From Porphyromonas endodontalis ATCC 35406 (GTDB lineage Bacteria > Bacteroidota > Bacteroidia > Bacteroidales > Porphyromonadaceae): a stretch of DNA of 62,488 nucleotides. The notes under the pieces were generated by a model. It did no database searches. It saw only the letters and a program-made list of their open reading frames with translations, and had not been told where the DNA came from. Numbering within the stretch: the first letter of the stretch is position 1; the number at the start of each line of letters is the position of its first letter. Made by a program: the position numbers and the translations under genes. The stretch lies in assembly GCF_000174815.1 (NCBI RefSeq), contig NZ_ACNN01000018.1, positions 1 through 62,488 of the forward strand. Reading direction: 5' to 3'. This document shows positions 1-9,556 of this stretch, piece after piece.

Positions 1-28
1 AAAAAATGGCTGATTGGGTATAAAGTTG

Positions 29-36
29 TAACTTTG
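29..36 (+). promoter_or_regulatory. Promoter -7 box for thrS operon
   Basis: TAACTTTG fits the Bacteroidota housekeeping -7 consensus TAnnTTTG. It lies about 90 nt before the thrS start. A clear -33 TTG at the usual spacing is not visible, partly because the window begins here. Confidence 0.5.
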
Positions 37-128
37 CATGGAATTGCTCTATAAAAGACCATATGACACTTACCCTTAAAGGTCGGTGGCAGAGGTACAA
101 GAGCAAAAGAGGACGAAAAGAAAAGACT

Positions 129-2081
129 ATGATAAAGATAACGCTACCCGATGGGTCGCAACGCGAATGCCAAGAGGGTGTAACTCCGTATCAGATAGCA
201 GAAGAGATCAGTACTCGTCTCGCTCAAGATGTTTTGGCAGCAGAGGTGGACGGAAAGATTGTCGATCTATCCACGCCCCTCATGCAAGATGCAAACGTAA
301 AACTCCTCAAATGGGAAGACGACGGTGGTAAGCACGCCTATTGGCACACATCTGCTCACCTTATGGCAGAGGCAATCCAAGCCTTATACCCTCACGCTCA
401 GTTTGGGATCGGTCCCGCCATTGAGAATGGGTTTTACTACGATATAGACACAGGCGACACCATACTCAAAGAGAGTGATTTGGCCAAAATCGAGGAGAAG
501 ATGCTCGAATTTGCCAAAGAGAAACAACCTTTGACTCGTTGCTCTATCAGTAAGCAGGAGGCTCTCAAACGCTTTGCAAACGAGGGACAAACCTACAAAG
601 TAGAGTTAATCAACGACCTAGAGGATGGTACCATTACCACCTACTCTCAAGGTAGCTTTACCGACTTGTGCCGAGGGCCTCACCTCCCCAATACGGGCTA
701 TATCAAGGCCGTAAAATTGCTCAGTGTAGCAGGGGCATACTGGCGAGGCGATGAGAAGCGTAAGCAATTAACGCGTATCTATGGTATCACCTTCCCCAAA
801 AAGAAGATGCTTGATGAGTACCTTGCCGTACTCGAAGAAGCCAAAAAGCGTGACCACCGCAAGATTGGCAAGGAGCTAGAGCTATTCGCTTTCTCTCAAA
901 CTGTAGGTGCAGGGCTTCCCCTTTGGCTCCCTCGTGGTACACGCCTCCGTCTCCGTCTCGAAGATTTTCTCAAGAAAATCCAAAAAGACTTTGGCTACCA
1001 GCAGGTAATGACCCCCCATATCGGGAACATTGAGCTCTACAAAACCTCCGGGCACTACGCTAAGTATGGAGCAGACTCATTCCGCCCCATCACTACCCCT
1101 CAGGAGGGTGAAGAGTTCATGCTCAAGCCCATGAACTGCCCCCACCACTGCGAGATCTACCGCATCAAACCTCACTCATACCGCGATTTGCCCGTACGTC
1201 TCGCGGAGTTTGGAACGGTATATCGTTATGAGCAGAGTGGAGAGCTACATGGTCTAACCCGTGTGCGTGGCTTTACCCAAGACGATGCGCACATCTTCTG
1301 TACGCCCGAGCAGGTAAAAGACGAGTTCCTCAAGGTGATGGATATTATATTCATCATATTCAAGGCACTCAAATTTGAGAACTTCGAAGCTCAAATATCA
1401 CTCCGCGACAAAAATAATCGCGAGAAATATATCGGGAGCGATGAGAATTGGGATCGTGCAGAACAGGCTATTATAGAAGCATGCCAAGAGAAGGGACTGC
1501 CCGCTGTAGTTGAGTATGGAGAAGCCGCTTTCTACGGGCCCAAACTTGACTTTATGGTCAAAGATGCCATTGGCCGTCGCTGGCAATTGGGTACAATCCA
1601 AGTCGATTACAACTTGCCGGAGCGATTTGACCTCGAATACACGGGCGAAGACAATCAAAAGCATCGCCCCGTGATGATCCACAGAGCACCTTTCGGCTCC
1701 ATGGAGCGCTTCGTTGCTGTTCTTATCGAACACACTGCAGGCCGCTTCCCCCTTTGGTTAACTCCGGATCAGGTTGTCGTACTTCCTATTGGAGAGAACT
1801 TCAATGAATACGCTTATAAAGTAAGGGACTTCTTGGCCAATCACGACATAACCGCAACGGTAGACGACCGTAACGAGAAGATCGGTAGAAAGATACGAGA
1901 CAACGAACTCAAGCGCATTCCTTACCTCCTAATCGTGGGAGCACAAGAGAGCGAAAACGAAACGGTTTCTGTAAGAAAGCAGGGAGAAGGAGACCAAGGT
2001 TCCGTAAAATTATCTACCTTTGCGGAGAAAATCTGCCAAGAGGTGGATGATGAAATGAATGCTTGGCAGCGAGATCGCTGA
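129..2081 (+). CDS. thrS: Threonyl-tRNA synthetase
   Basis: Class II aminoacyl-tRNA synthetase that charges tRNA-Thr in the cytoplasm. An N-terminal TGS-like domain (about residues 1-60) is followed by the editing domain with HTSAH (73-77) and FTDLCRGPH (C181, H185), which together give the His/Cys set of ThrRS editing. The catalytic core carries [13 protein letters not shown] with the zinc cysteine, and the C-terminal anticodon-binding domain follows from about residue 545. The ATG at 129 was chosen because the product then starts MIKITLPDG, as is usual for the family (650 aa). An in-frame ATG at 63 would add 22 lysine/arginine-rich residues and is less likely. First gene of the translation operon thrS-infC-rpmI-rplT. 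No Thr T-box is visible upstream. Confidence 0.97.
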   Translation: MIKITLPDGSQRECQEGVTPYQIAEEISTRLAQDVLAAEVDGKIVDLSTPLMQDANVKLLKWEDDGGKHAYWHTSAHLMAEAIQALYPHAQFGIGPAIENGFYYDIDTGDTILKESDLAKIEEKMLEFAKEKQPLTRCSISKQEALKRFANEGQTYKVELINDLEDGTITTYSQGSFTDLCRGPHLPNTGYIKAVKLLSVAGAYWRGDEKRKQLTRIYGITFPKKKMLDEYLAVLEEAKKRDHRKIGKELELFAFSQTVGAGLPLWLPRGTRLRLRLEDFLKKIQKDFGYQQVMTPHIGNIELYKTSGHYAKYGADSFRPITTPQEGEEFMLKPMNCPHHCEIYRIKPHSYRDLPVRLAEFGTVYRYEQSGELHGLTRVRGFTQDDAHIFCTPEQVKDEFLKVMDIIFIIFKALKFENFEAQISLRDKNNREKYIGSDENWDRAEQAIIEACQEKGLPAVVEYGEAAFYGPKLDFMVKDAIGRRWQLGTIQVDYNLPERFDLEYTGEDNQKHRPVMIHRAPFGSMERFVAVLIEHTAGRFPLWLTPDQVVVLPIGENFNEYAYKVRDFLANHDITATVDDRNEKIGRKIRDNELKRIPYLLIVGAQESENETVSVRKQGEGDQGSVKLSTFAEKICQEVDDEMNAWQRDR

Positions 2082-2101
2082 TAAATAGAGCCTTACACAG
2101 G

Positions 2102-2136
2102 TTTTGAGCGTAGTGTACTCATCAGAATCATCTTTG
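2102..2136 (+). promoter_or_regulatory. Possible internal promoter for infC
   Basis: TTTTG (2102-2106) is followed after 22 nt by CATCTTTG (2129-2136), one base from the TAnnTTTG consensus. It would give infC-rpmI-rplT transcription independent of thrS. Pattern match only. Confidence 0.3.
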
Positions 2137-2195
2137 TAGAATAGAAGAAAAGAGATAGAATATTTAGAACCCTCAACCCCTCAAGAAAAAGGATA

Positions 2196-2807
2196 GTGAA
2201 CGACAACAAGAAGCATAGTAGCAATCACAACAGTAGAGATCAACATCGTATTAACGAAGCCATTACAGCGCGTGAGGTTCGTCTCACGGGGGATAATGTG
2301 AACCAAGGGATCTATCCCATACAAGAGGCTCTACGCATAGCAGATCGTGCTGGTCTCGACCTCGTAGAAATTGCTGCAGAGGCCAATCCTCCCGTTTGTC
2401 GGGTGATTGACTACCAGAAGTTTATCTATCAAAAGAAGAAAAAGCTCAAGGAGCAGAAGAGCAATTCTGTGAAGGTTGTGATCAAGGAGATCCGCTTCGG
2501 TCCCCAAACAGATGACCACGACTACAACTTTAAGCTCAAACATGCTCGTAGCTTTATCGGGGAAGGTTCTAAGGTAAAGGCGTATGTATTCTTCCGAGGT
2601 CGCTCTATCCTTTTCAAAGACCAAGGGGAGGTACTCCTACTTCGCTTTGCTACCGATTTGGAAGATATAGCAACAGTGGAGAGCATGCCTTCGCTCGAAG
2701 GAAAACGAATGTTTATGATGCTCGCCCCCAAAAAAGGGACAGCACCAAAGAAACAACAGCCCAAGCCTCAAGTGGAGGCCCAAGCAGCAGATTCAGACAG
2801 CAAGTAA
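2196..2807 (+). CDS. infC: Translation initiation factor IF-3
   Basis: Binds the 30S subunit, prevents premature 50S joining and proofreads start-codon selection. The N-terminal domain includes the [12 protein letters not shown] region and the C-terminal domain includes [21 protein letters not shown], both typical of IF-3. The start is GTG at 2196, preceded by AAAAAGGA. IF-3 genes often use a non-AUG start that the factor itself discriminates against, giving autoregulation; whether GTG does that here is inference. The C-terminal tail after about residue 180 is a lysine/glutamine/proline-rich extension common in Bacteroidota. Sits 114 nt after thrS. Confidence 0.96.
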   Translation: MNDNKKHSSNHNSRDQHRINEAITAREVRLTGDNVNQGIYPIQEALRIADRAGLDLVEIAAEANPPVCRVIDYQKFIYQKKKKLKEQKSNSVKVVIKEIRFGPQTDDHDYNFKLKHARSFIGEGSKVKAYVFFRGRSILFKDQGEVLLLRFATDLEDIATVESMPSLEGKRMFMMLAPKKGTAPKKQQPKPQVEAQAADSDSK

Positions 2808-2817
2808 CAAAAGAGAG

Positions 2818-2911
2818 AGTACTATTTCACTTCGATCTCCTTTTAAGAGAGAGGGAGAAGGCTGTAAACAGAAGGGCATAGGCGTGCCCCATGGTTGCAG
2901 GAAATAGTACT
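2818..2911 (+). promoter_or_regulatory. Candidate ribosomal-protein leader RNA before rpmI
   Basis: Positions 2818-2828 (AGTACTATTTC) and 2901-2911 (GAAATAGTACT) are perfect 11-bp reverse complements. They enclose further short stems, including GGGCA/TGCCC (2875-2889) and CTG/CAG near 2862-2870. The closing helix ends 30 nt before the rpmI ATG. In E. coli, L20 represses rpmI through a structured operator at the same place in the operon. An L20- or L35-responsive role here is inferred from position and fold only. Confidence 0.4.
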
Positions 2912-2941
2912 ATAAGTTTCACGAATAAATTAGAAAAGAAA

Positions 2942-3139
2942 ATGCCTAAACAAAAGACTGTATCGGGAGCAAAGAAACGCTTCGCGATCACCGGATCTGG
3001 GAAGATCAAGAGAAAACATGCTTTTAAGAGCCACATTCTCACGAAGAAGAGCAAAAAGCGCAAACGTAATCTTACGTATAGTGGGTTGGTAGAAAAGGCC
3101 AACGTTGCCAGCGTAAGAGAGATGCTCGTTATGCGTTAA
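2942..3139 (+). CDS. rpmI: 50S ribosomal protein L35
   Basis: Small basic protein of the large ribosomal subunit, 65 aa. It begins [14 protein letters not shown] and has the family's [20 protein letters not shown] core. The ATG at 2942 is chosen because it gives the family's normal length. An in-frame ATG at 2891 would add 17 unrelated residues and lies inside the 11-bp helix that precedes the gene. Lies between infC and rplT as in most bacteria. Confidence 0.96.
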   Translation: MPKQKTVSGAKKRFAITGSGKIKRKHAFKSHILTKKSKKRKRNLTYSGLVEKANVASVREMLVMR

Positions 3140-3209
3140 TAACAACTTCTCCTGTATCAATTAACCACATCCGATCAGAAGTTTTTCACAAAAACAAAGT
3201 TTCACCGAG

Positions 3210-3264
3210 GGGCAAGCCCGACAAAGAGTTCGCCGGTAGCATTGACTGCCAAGAGCCGCTGCCC
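3210..3264 (+). promoter_or_regulatory. Foldable leader upstream of rplT
   Basis: GGGCAAGC (3210-3217) can pair with GCTGCCC (3258-3264) with one bulge. GGTAG (3235-3239) pairs with CTGCC (3246-3250) inside it. The structure ends 17 nt before the rplT ATG. Its position suggests translational control of rplT; this is inferred from the fold alone. Confidence 0.3.
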
Positions 3265-3281
3265 ATCAAAAACGAATTATT

Positions 3282-3626
3282 ATGCCAAGATCAGTAAATC
3301 ATGTAGCATCTCGCGCAAAGCGCAAGAGAATACTTAAACTAACTCGCGGTTACTATGGTGCTCGCCGCAATGTTTGGACCGTTGCCAAGAATACTTGGGA
3401 AAAGGGACTTACCTATGCTTACCGCGATCGTAAGAACAAAAAGCGCAACTTCCGCGCACTTTGGATCCAGCGTATCAATGCTGCAGCTCGCATGGAAGGG
3501 ATGTCTTACTCTCGTCTCATGGGTGCACTTCACAGCAAGGGCATCGAAATTAATCGCAAGGTCCTAGCTGACCTCGCTATGAATAATCCTGCAGCTTTCA
3601 AAGCTATCGTAGAGAAGGTAAAATAA
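3282..3626 (+). CDS. rplT: 50S ribosomal protein L20
   Basis: Large-subunit assembly protein, 114 aa, usual family length. It begins [19 protein letters not shown] and has the helical basic N-terminal arm followed by the globular C-terminal domain ([23 protein letters not shown]). In other bacteria L20 is the autoregulator of the infC-rpmI-rplT operon. Here it is separated from rpmI by 142 nt of foldable sequence, longer than a simple operon spacer needs. Confidence 0.97.
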   Translation: MPRSVNHVASRAKRKRILKLTRGYYGARRNVWTVAKNTWEKGLTYAYRDRKNKKRNFRALWIQRINAAARMEGMSYSRLMGALHSKGIEINRKVLADLAMNNPAAFKAIVEKVK

Positions 3627-3647
3627 ACTCTATAACGGAGATTCTCT

Positions 3648-3709
3648 CCCCTCGGTACGCATAGTACCCTACTCTTGTAGCCATCTTGAAATGGCGAGAT
3701 AGAGGGGAA
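3648..3709 (+). other. Cloverleaf-like RNA fold after rplT
   Basis: This 62-nt segment can fold into a closed four-way junction. A 7-bp outer stem TCCCCTC/GAGGGGA (3648-3654/3703-3709) encloses GGTAC/GTACC (3655-3659/3665-3669), CTAC/GTAG (3670-3673/3678-3681) and CCAT/ATGG (3682-3685/3692-3695). It starts 21 nt after the rplT stop. It is not a tRNA, as there is no T-loop TTC, but the layout is tRNA-like. Function unknown. Confidence 0.3.
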
Positions 3710-3746
3710 AAAGGTAACAAGAGAGGATCTTTCGGATTTGCATTAG

Positions 3747-3790
3747 CAAGAAGGGCAACCACTCAAATCTTGAGTTGGTTGCCCTTCTTG
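3747..3790 (+). terminator. Strong hairpin after rplT
   Basis: Arms 3747-3766 and 3770-3790 are reverse complements of about 20 bp with one bulged base and a 3-nt loop. It probably ends the thrS-infC-rpmI-rplT transcript. No U-run follows directly. The rest of the 303-nt gap 3627-3929 holds the cloverleaf-like fold and the clpC leader. Confidence 0.6.
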
Positions 3791-3871
3791 GTATCTATAC
3801 CTCAACCTCTGAGGGGATGACAGGTTGTCTTTTGGCACAGTGTTTGTATATTCTCCCTATAATTAGATACA

Positions 3872-3916
3872 CTCGAGAGTATTTTCCTCCGAGACAGCTC
3901 TTGTACTTCGCAAGAG
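3872..3916 (+). promoter_or_regulatory. Tandem hairpins in the clpC leader
   Basis: Two short hairpins precede the clpC start: CTCG-GAG paired with CTC-CGAG (about 3872-3893, one bulged A) and CTCTTG/CAAGAG (3898-3903/3911-3916, 7-nt loop). They finish 13-31 nt before the candidate ATGs. This could modulate initiation, for example as a heat-labile structure in a chaperone operon, but only the fold is visible. Confidence 0.25.
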
Positions 3917-3929
3917 TCTGAAGCAAATA

Positions 3930-6125
3930 ATGAGAATGAAGTGCATTATGGACTACAATAATATAGAGCAAACAAACCTCCTCAAAGGGATGGATCCATA
4001 CCAAGGAGACACAAAGCTCGTGGATGGTATTAGTCAAGAAGACTTTGAGGAGTCTCTACCTGATAATAATAACGAGGGTGCAGGCAAATCCTCTTCGGCC
4101 TCATCGTCCGAGAGAGAGAGGCACAAAGACCCACAACTGAAGGCCCTATCAACATTTGGTACAGACCTAACAAGGCTGGCACAAATGGGCAAATTAGATC
4201 CTATGATTGGGCGAGAGCAGGAAGTGGAGCGGCTTATTCAGATCCTATGCCGCCTCAAGAAAAGCAATCCGGTACTAATCGGAGAGCCAGGGGTGGGCAA
4301 AAGTGCTATTGTAGAAGGGTTAGCCCAACGCATTCACGACCGAACAACTCCTCATATTCTACACGACAAGCGCATCATCTCCTTAGATACAGCACTGTTG
4401 GTGGCAGGCACTTCGTACAGAGGTCAGTTTGAGGAGCGATTAAAATCCGTCGTAAAGGAGCTCAAAGAGCATCCTGAAATTATCCTGTTCATTGACGAGA
4501 TCCACACCATAATAGGGGCAGGCTCTACCCAAGGGAGTATGGATATGGCCAATATCCTCAAACCGGCACTCTCCCGAGGAGAGATTCGCTGCATCGGGGC
4601 AACTACACTTGCTGAGTATAGCAAGAGCATTGAGAAAGATGGGGCACTAGAGAGACGTTTCCAAAAGATTATTGTCAACCCCACCACCCCCGAAGAGACC
4701 CTCAACATCCTGAGAAATATCAAAAGTATCTACGAAAAATACCACAGAGTACACTATACGGATGAGGCTCTACAGAGTGCTGTAGAACTTACAGATCGTT
4801 ATATTTCCGATCGATATTTCCCCGATAAGGCAATAGACGCAATAGACGAAGCCGGGGCTCGAATGCATGCAAATAATAGCGAACCCTCCGAAAAAGCAAA
4901 AGAGCTAGAGGAGAGATGCCAATACTATAAGGAACAAAGGATAGCGGCCGTTAAGGCATCCAATTACGAACTTGCCGCCTCTTGGCGCGAAAAGGAGCGC
5001 GATATGCTTGCTCGCATGGAGCAGCTCTCTTCCGAAGATGGAGAAAAAGGATCGGAATCGACAATCACTTCAGATCACATTGCTCAGACCGTAGCTCTCA
5101 TCACAGGCGTCCCTGCAGAGCGTATTGCCAAGGCAGAAACGGAACGACTAAAGGCACTAAAGGATACCCTCAGTAGCATTGTTATCGGACAAGACGAAGC
5201 TATTGACAAAGTATCGCGAGCCATCCAACGAAATCGGCTAGGTCTACGCAATGAAAAGCGACCCATCGGGAGTTTCCTATTTTTGGGATCCACCGGGATT
5301 GGGAAAACATTCCTTGCAAAAAAACTCGCAGAGCAATTGTTTGGGGATGAGGATGCTCTTATCCGCTTGGACATGAGCGAATACTCCGAGAAGTTTACCA
5401 CCTCCCGTCTAGTAGGTGCCCCTCCGGGGTATGTAGGTTATGAGGAGGGGGGACAACTAACAGAGAAAGTAAGACGGAAACCCTATTCCGTTGTCCTGCT
5501 CGACGAAGTAGAGAAAGCACATCCCGAAGTATTCAACATGCTGCTCCAAGTTTTGGACGAAGGGGCATTAACAGACAGCCTCGGACGTAAGGTCGACTTC
5601 AAGAATACTGTAATCATCATGACGGGGAATGTGGGAAGCCGTCGGGTCTCAGAGTTCCGATCTGCATTGGGATTCCGAGCAGAATCTGAGATGACGCCCG
5701 AATCTGCTTCGGAGTACACACAAAACATCATTGATAAGGAACTCAAACGTACTTTTAGTCCAGAGTTCCTCAACCGCCTCGATGCCGTAATTCATTTCTC
5801 TCACCTCAGCGAGGAGGCTCTTCTGCGCATCGTCGAAAACGAACTTGCCGTCTTGCAACAACGCGTAGCACGAGAGCATTATAACTTTGAGATATCCATG
5901 GAGGCTAAGCGCTGGCTTGCAAAAAAAGGCTTTGACCCTCTCTATGGAGTACGCCCTCTGAAGCGTCTCCTACAAACAGAGATCGAAGACAAATTCACAG
6001 ATCTGATACTTGATGGTGCAATCTCACAAGGAGACTGTGTAGAGTTCGTATTGGAGGATGGATCTCTAAAAGCTACAGTACCCTCACGACAGAAGGTACT
6101 CGAACCCGTAAAGGTTACTCAATAA
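3930..6125 (+). CDS. clpC: ClpC-type AAA+ unfoldase lacking the Clp N domain
   Basis: Hsp100 ATPase that should unfold substrates and feed them to ClpP. D1 has Walker A GEPGVGKS (about 118-125) and Walker [11 protein letters not shown] short UVR-type middle region (about 330-370) stands where ClpB would have a long coiled coil. D2 has GSTGIGKT and [11 protein letters not shown]. An LGF tripeptide (SALGFR) matches the ClpP-docking loop of ClpA/ClpC. Family members usually have about 840 aa with a double Clp_N repeat at the front. This one is 731 aa, and its first 65 or so residues are an acidic, Ser-rich linker instead. An in-frame ATG at 3948 is an equally plausible start. htpG follows after 37 nt, so the two are probably one stress operon. 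Confidence 0.9.
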   Translation: MRMKCIMDYNNIEQTNLLKGMDPYQGDTKLVDGISQEDFEESLPDNNNEGAGKSSSASSSERERHKDPQLKALSTFGTDLTRLAQMGKLDPMIGREQEVERLIQILCRLKKSNPVLIGEPGVGKSAIVEGLAQRIHDRTTPHILHDKRIISLDTALLVAGTSYRGQFEERLKSVVKELKEHPEIILFIDEIHTIIGAGSTQGSMDMANILKPALSRGEIRCIGATTLAEYSKSIEKDGALERRFQKIIVNPTTPEETLNILRNIKSIYEKYHRVHYTDEALQSAVELTDRYISDRYFPDKAIDAIDEAGARMHANNSEPSEKAKELEERCQYYKEQRIAAVKASNYELAASWREKERDMLARMEQLSSEDGEKGSESTITSDHIAQTVALITGVPAERIAKAETERLKALKDTLSSIVIGQDEAIDKVSRAIQRNRLGLRNEKRPIGSFLFLGSTGIGKTFLAKKLAEQLFGDEDALIRLDMSEYSEKFTTSRLVGAPPGYVGYEEGGQLTEKVRRKPYSVVLLDEVEKAHPEVFNMLLQVLDEGALTDSLGRKVDFKNTVIIMTGNVGSRRVSEFRSALGFRAESEMTPESASEYTQNIIDKELKRTFSPEFLNRLDAVIHFSHLSEEALLRIVENELAVLQQRVAREHYNFEISMEAKRWLAKKGFDPLYGVRPLKRLLQTEIEDKFTDLILDGAISQGDCVEFVLEDGSLKATVPSRQKVLEPVKVTQ

Positions 6126-6162
6126 TCTAGAAAATCAACAAACAATCAGTCGTCAAAATAAC

Positions 6163-8232
6163 ATGGCAACAACAGGTCAAATTGGGGTAACAAGTGAGAA
6201 TATATTCCCCATCATCAAAAAGTTTCTCTATAGTGAGCATGATATCTTTTTAAGAGAATTGGTATCGAATGCCGTAGATGCCACTACCAAACTCACCACT
6301 ATTGCACGTACCGACAATAGTGTAGGCGAATTAGGAGATCTCTCCGTGCGCGTTGATTTAGATAAGGAAGCCAAGACCATTACCATCACGGATCGGGGAG
6401 TAGGTATGACCCAAGACGAAATTGACCGCTACATCAATCAGATTGCCTTCAGTGGGGCTGAGGAGTTTCTGAAGAAGTACGAAGGGAGCGAAGCCGCCAT
6501 CATCGGGCACTTTGGTCTAGGGTTCTATTCGGCCTTTATGGTAGCACATACTGTAGAGATTGATACGCTTTCCTATAAACCTGGAGCAGAAGCTGTTCAT
6601 TGGTCTTGTGATGGTTCTCCGGAATATACTTTGACTCCTTCTAGTCGTACCGATCGTGGTACCACCATCACTCTTCACGTAGACGAAGATAGCCTTGCCT
6701 TCCTAGAAAAAGAAAAAATAGGAGCTCTACTCGATAAGTATTGCCGCTTCCTTCCCATCCCCATCCTATTTGGTAAAAAGGAAGAATGGAAAGATGGCAA
6801 GATAGTACCCACCGATGAGGATAATCAAATCAACGATACCAACCCTCTCTGGGTGCGTACTCCCAACGACCTCAAAGAGGAGGATTATAAAGAATTTTAC
6901 CGCTCACTCTACCCCACTTCTGACGAACCTCTCTTTTGGATTCACCTAAATGTAGACTACCCTTTCACCCTAAAAGGGATACTCTTTTTCCCTGATATTA
7001 AACCAAATGTAGAGCTACAAAAGAATAGAATTAAGCTGTTCTGCAATCAGGTCTTCGTTACCGACCATGTAGAAGACATCGTACCCGAGTGGCTCACGCT
7101 ACTCGAAGGGGTAATAGACTCTCCCGATATTCCTCTAAACGTAAGCCGTTCCTATTTGCAAAATGATGCCAATGCTCAAAAGATCGCACGGCACATCAGC
7201 AAAAAGGTATCCGATAAATTGGCAGAATTGTTCCAGAACGACCGCAAGGGGTATGAGGAAAAATGGAATTCTATCGGGCTATTCGTGCATTACGGGATGC
7301 TCACCGACGATAAAGCATATGAGCGTCTCTTCCCCTCTATGCTCTTCCAAGATTGCGACAACAAATACTTCACCTTCGATGAATATCGCACGCTGATCGA
7401 AAGCCAACAAACCGACAAAGACGGGAATCTCTGCATACTCTACACAACGAATAAAGAGGAGCAATTCCTATCTATGCGTGCGGCTACCGACAAGGGCTAC
7501 AGCGTAATTGTGATGGATGGACCTCTTGCGCTCCCCCTCATGAATATGCTGGAACAGAAGCAAGAGAAGGTACATTTTGCTCGTGTGGATAGCGACACCA
7601 TAGACCGACTCATCGTAAAAGAGGAGACAAACAACGAGCCTCTCGAGCAGCAAGATGAAGAGCTTATCAATAAGTTATTCACTCAAACGGCTCCGCAAGA
7701 AGAGGGACGTACCTTCCACGTACAGGTAACGGCGAAAGAGGCAGCCTCCGCTACAGCCTTACCGGTTGAGCTCATCCAAGGAGAATGGATCAGGCGTATG
7801 AAGGATATGAGCAAATTCCAACAAGGAATGGCTTTCTACGGCACTTTGCCCGATTCATTTACCCTCGTGGTCAATGCTTCTCATCCTATCGTACGCTCGC
7901 TTCTCACGGAGCTAAAGAGTAGCTCGAAGGACTCTCTCCACTCTCTCCAAGAGGATTTGAAGAAACTCAACGACGAACGTGCCGAAGTAGTGAAGGAGAT
8001 CGGAGATAAGAAAGAGGAGGATATCGCTGAGGATCTGCGCACTCGCCGAAGCAATATCACGAAAGAAATCGACGAAAAGAGCGAGCAACTCACCTCCCTT
8101 ATTAAGTCATTTGCAGAGGGAGCCCCACAGCTTGCTCAACTTTGGGACCTTGCTCTTCTTAGTCGTGGCTTGCTCTCTGGCGAGCGTCTACACGACTTTA
8201 TGACACGCTCTTATAGCCTAATAAAGCAATAA
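6163..8232 (+). CDS. htpG: Molecular chaperone HtpG (Hsp90)
   Basis: ATP-dependent cytoplasmic chaperone, 689 aa. The N-terminal GHKL ATPase shows IFLRELVSNAVDA, DRGVGMT and GHFGLGFYSAFMVA. The middle domain contains FPDIKPNVELQKNRIKLFCNQVFV and the catalytic-loop region around NVSRSYLQND. The C-terminal dimerisation domain ends near residue 689. A charged coiled-coil stretch (about 600-650, KKLNDERAEVVKEIGDKKEED) is characteristic of Bacteroidota HtpG. Directly follows clpC with no terminator between them and is followed by a strong terminator, consistent with co-transcription. Confidence 0.97.
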   Translation: MATTGQIGVTSENIFPIIKKFLYSEHDIFLRELVSNAVDATTKLTTIARTDNSVGELGDLSVRVDLDKEAKTITITDRGVGMTQDEIDRYINQIAFSGAEEFLKKYEGSEAAIIGHFGLGFYSAFMVAHTVEIDTLSYKPGAEAVHWSCDGSPEYTLTPSSRTDRGTTITLHVDEDSLAFLEKEKIGALLDKYCRFLPIPILFGKKEEWKDGKIVPTDEDNQINDTNPLWVRTPNDLKEEDYKEFYRSLYPTSDEPLFWIHLNVDYPFTLKGILFFPDIKPNVELQKNRIKLFCNQVFVTDHVEDIVPEWLTLLEGVIDSPDIPLNVSRSYLQNDANAQKIARHISKKVSDKLAELFQNDRKGYEEKWNSIGLFVHYGMLTDDKAYERLFPSMLFQDCDNKYFTFDEYRTLIESQQTDKDGNLCILYTTNKEEQFLSMRAATDKGYSVIVMDGPLALPLMNMLEQKQEKVHFARVDSDTIDRLIVKEETNNEPLEQQDEELINKLFTQTAPQEEGRTFHVQVTAKEAASATALPVELIQGEWIRRMKDMSKFQQGMAFYGTLPDSFTLVVNASHPIVRSLLTELKSSSKDSLHSLQEDLKKLNDERAEVVKEIGDKKEEDIAEDLRTRRSNITKEIDEKSEQLTSLIKSFAEGAPQLAQLWDLALLSRGLLSGERLHDFMTRSYSLIKQ

Positions 8233-8284
8233 GGATCAATCGATTAAACACAAAACACTAGAGGTAGCAATACCTAAGCATTAC

Positions 8285-8338
8285 CTCCGGAGGAGAAGGA
8301 AATCGAACCTATTTCTTTCCCTCCGGAGATTTTTTTTG
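8285..8338 (+). terminator. Rho-independent terminator after htpG
   Basis: CTCCGGAGGAGAAGGAAAT pairs with ATTTCTTTCCCTCCGGAG (8285-8303/8312-8329) in a long stem with small mismatches, and a run of eight T follows (8331-8338). The rest of 8233-8559 holds only the ftsX promoter and leader. Confidence 0.85.
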
Positions 8339-8413
8339 GATCGGCTAGCCATACGCAAATAAAGCACTACGAACCTAAGGAAGCTCCATCGGAGCGGTAA
8401 CAAGGGAGCAAAA

Positions 8414-8444
8414 TTGCCTGAATCACGAAAAGATAGTAACTTTG
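8414..8444 (+). promoter_or_regulatory. Promoter for ftsX operon
   Basis: TTG (8414-8416) is followed after 20 nt by TAACTTTG (8437-8444), a full match to the Bacteroidota -33/-7 pattern. It leaves a leader of about 108 nt before ftsX. Confidence 0.7.
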
Positions 8445-8559
8445 TAGGCGGTGAAGTTATGCACTAAAATGAGCGTTTGTTTACAGAAACTCAGTCTCAT
8501 GTAGGAGCAAATTTACCAAACAGAAATAGAGACAGACGGAGTAAGAAAAGCCTAGTTAT

Positions 8560-9432
8560 ATGTCACATCCCAAGAAGAGGAAGTATTCATTTCACACTCG
8601 ATTTATTGCGATCATAAGTATTGCCATCCCCCTCTTTATCCTAGGTTGGGTTGGTGTTCTTGAGTCAATACAAAAGGGGATGGAGCGCGAAATGCGCGAG
8701 GGGCTGACGTTCACCATCAATCTTGATAAGGAGATGGAGGGCGAGAAGGCAGAAGCCTTGAGCCAAGAATTAGCTCAACATAAATATATCAAAGAGGTAC
8801 GCTACATATCTCCGGCAGAGGCAGCTAAAGAGCTGGAAGAGGAGTTAGGAGAAAATCCGGAACTGGTACTTGGGCACAACCCCCTACTCCCCTCTATCGA
8901 ATTACACCTCAAAGCTGAATATACAGACCCCGACAGCCTACCTTTGGTTGATGCCTACATAGCATCGATAAATGGAGTGGATCAGCTCTCCTATCGCCTA
9001 GACATGTTCTCTACGGTAGACAAGAGGATGACCAAAGTATCCTACCTCCTTTTACTTTTGATAGGGCTTTTACTCCTGATGGCTATTGTACAGGTAAACA
9101 ATACTACCCACCTCATGATCTACACCAAACGTTTTTTGATTCGTTCTATGACGTTGGTAGGAGCAAAGTTTGGTTTTATATGCCGTCCCTTTTTGCTCTA
9201 TAGCTTGATGAATGGATTGTGGGGGGGCTGTATCGCAGTAGCTCTGCTGCTTGCTTCTCTCTGGGGGGCAGATCGTTACATGCAGCAAGCCACAAGCTAT
9301 ATCTCTAACCTACATTGTGCCGTTGTGATGGTTGCTCTTCCCCTTCTCGGGATGCTCCTATCCCTTATCACGGCACTCTTTGCCACCCGCCGTTACATCC
9401 GAATGGATGGTGGCCGCATGGTGTTAAGCTAA
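8560..9432 (+). CDS. ftsX: Cell division protein FtsX
   Basis: Permease-like subunit of the FtsEX complex, which links divisome ATP hydrolysis to peptidoglycan hydrolase activation. 290 aa with the FtsX layout: a cytoplasmic N-terminus, TM1 (about 15-35), a periplasmic domain (about 36-165) with KYIKEVRYISPAEAAKELEEELGENP, and three C-terminal TM helices (about 170-190, 215-240, 255-275). In Bacteroidota ftsX is commonly followed by a DUF3098 gene and uppP, as here. No ftsE lies next to it in this window. Confidence 0.93.
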   Translation: MSHPKKRKYSFHTRFIAIISIAIPLFILGWVGVLESIQKGMEREMREGLTFTINLDKEMEGEKAEALSQELAQHKYIKEVRYISPAEAAKELEEELGENPELVLGHNPLLPSIELHLKAEYTDPDSLPLVDAYIASINGVDQLSYRLDMFSTVDKRMTKVSYLLLLLIGLLLLMAIVQVNNTTHLMIYTKRFLIRSMTLVGAKFGFICRPFLLYSLMNGLWGGCIAVALLLASLWGADRYMQQATSYISNLHCAVVMVALPLLGMLLSLITALFATRRYIRMDGGRMVLS

Positions 9433-9556
9433 AGAAGAAATCAACAAAATATAAGGGAGTAGCTTCTCTCATTCGATCCGCACAACTCCTCGTAAGAGAG
9501 AGGGCAAGTTATCCGAAAGAGAAAAGCATCTCCCTAAATATCAATCCATACAATAT

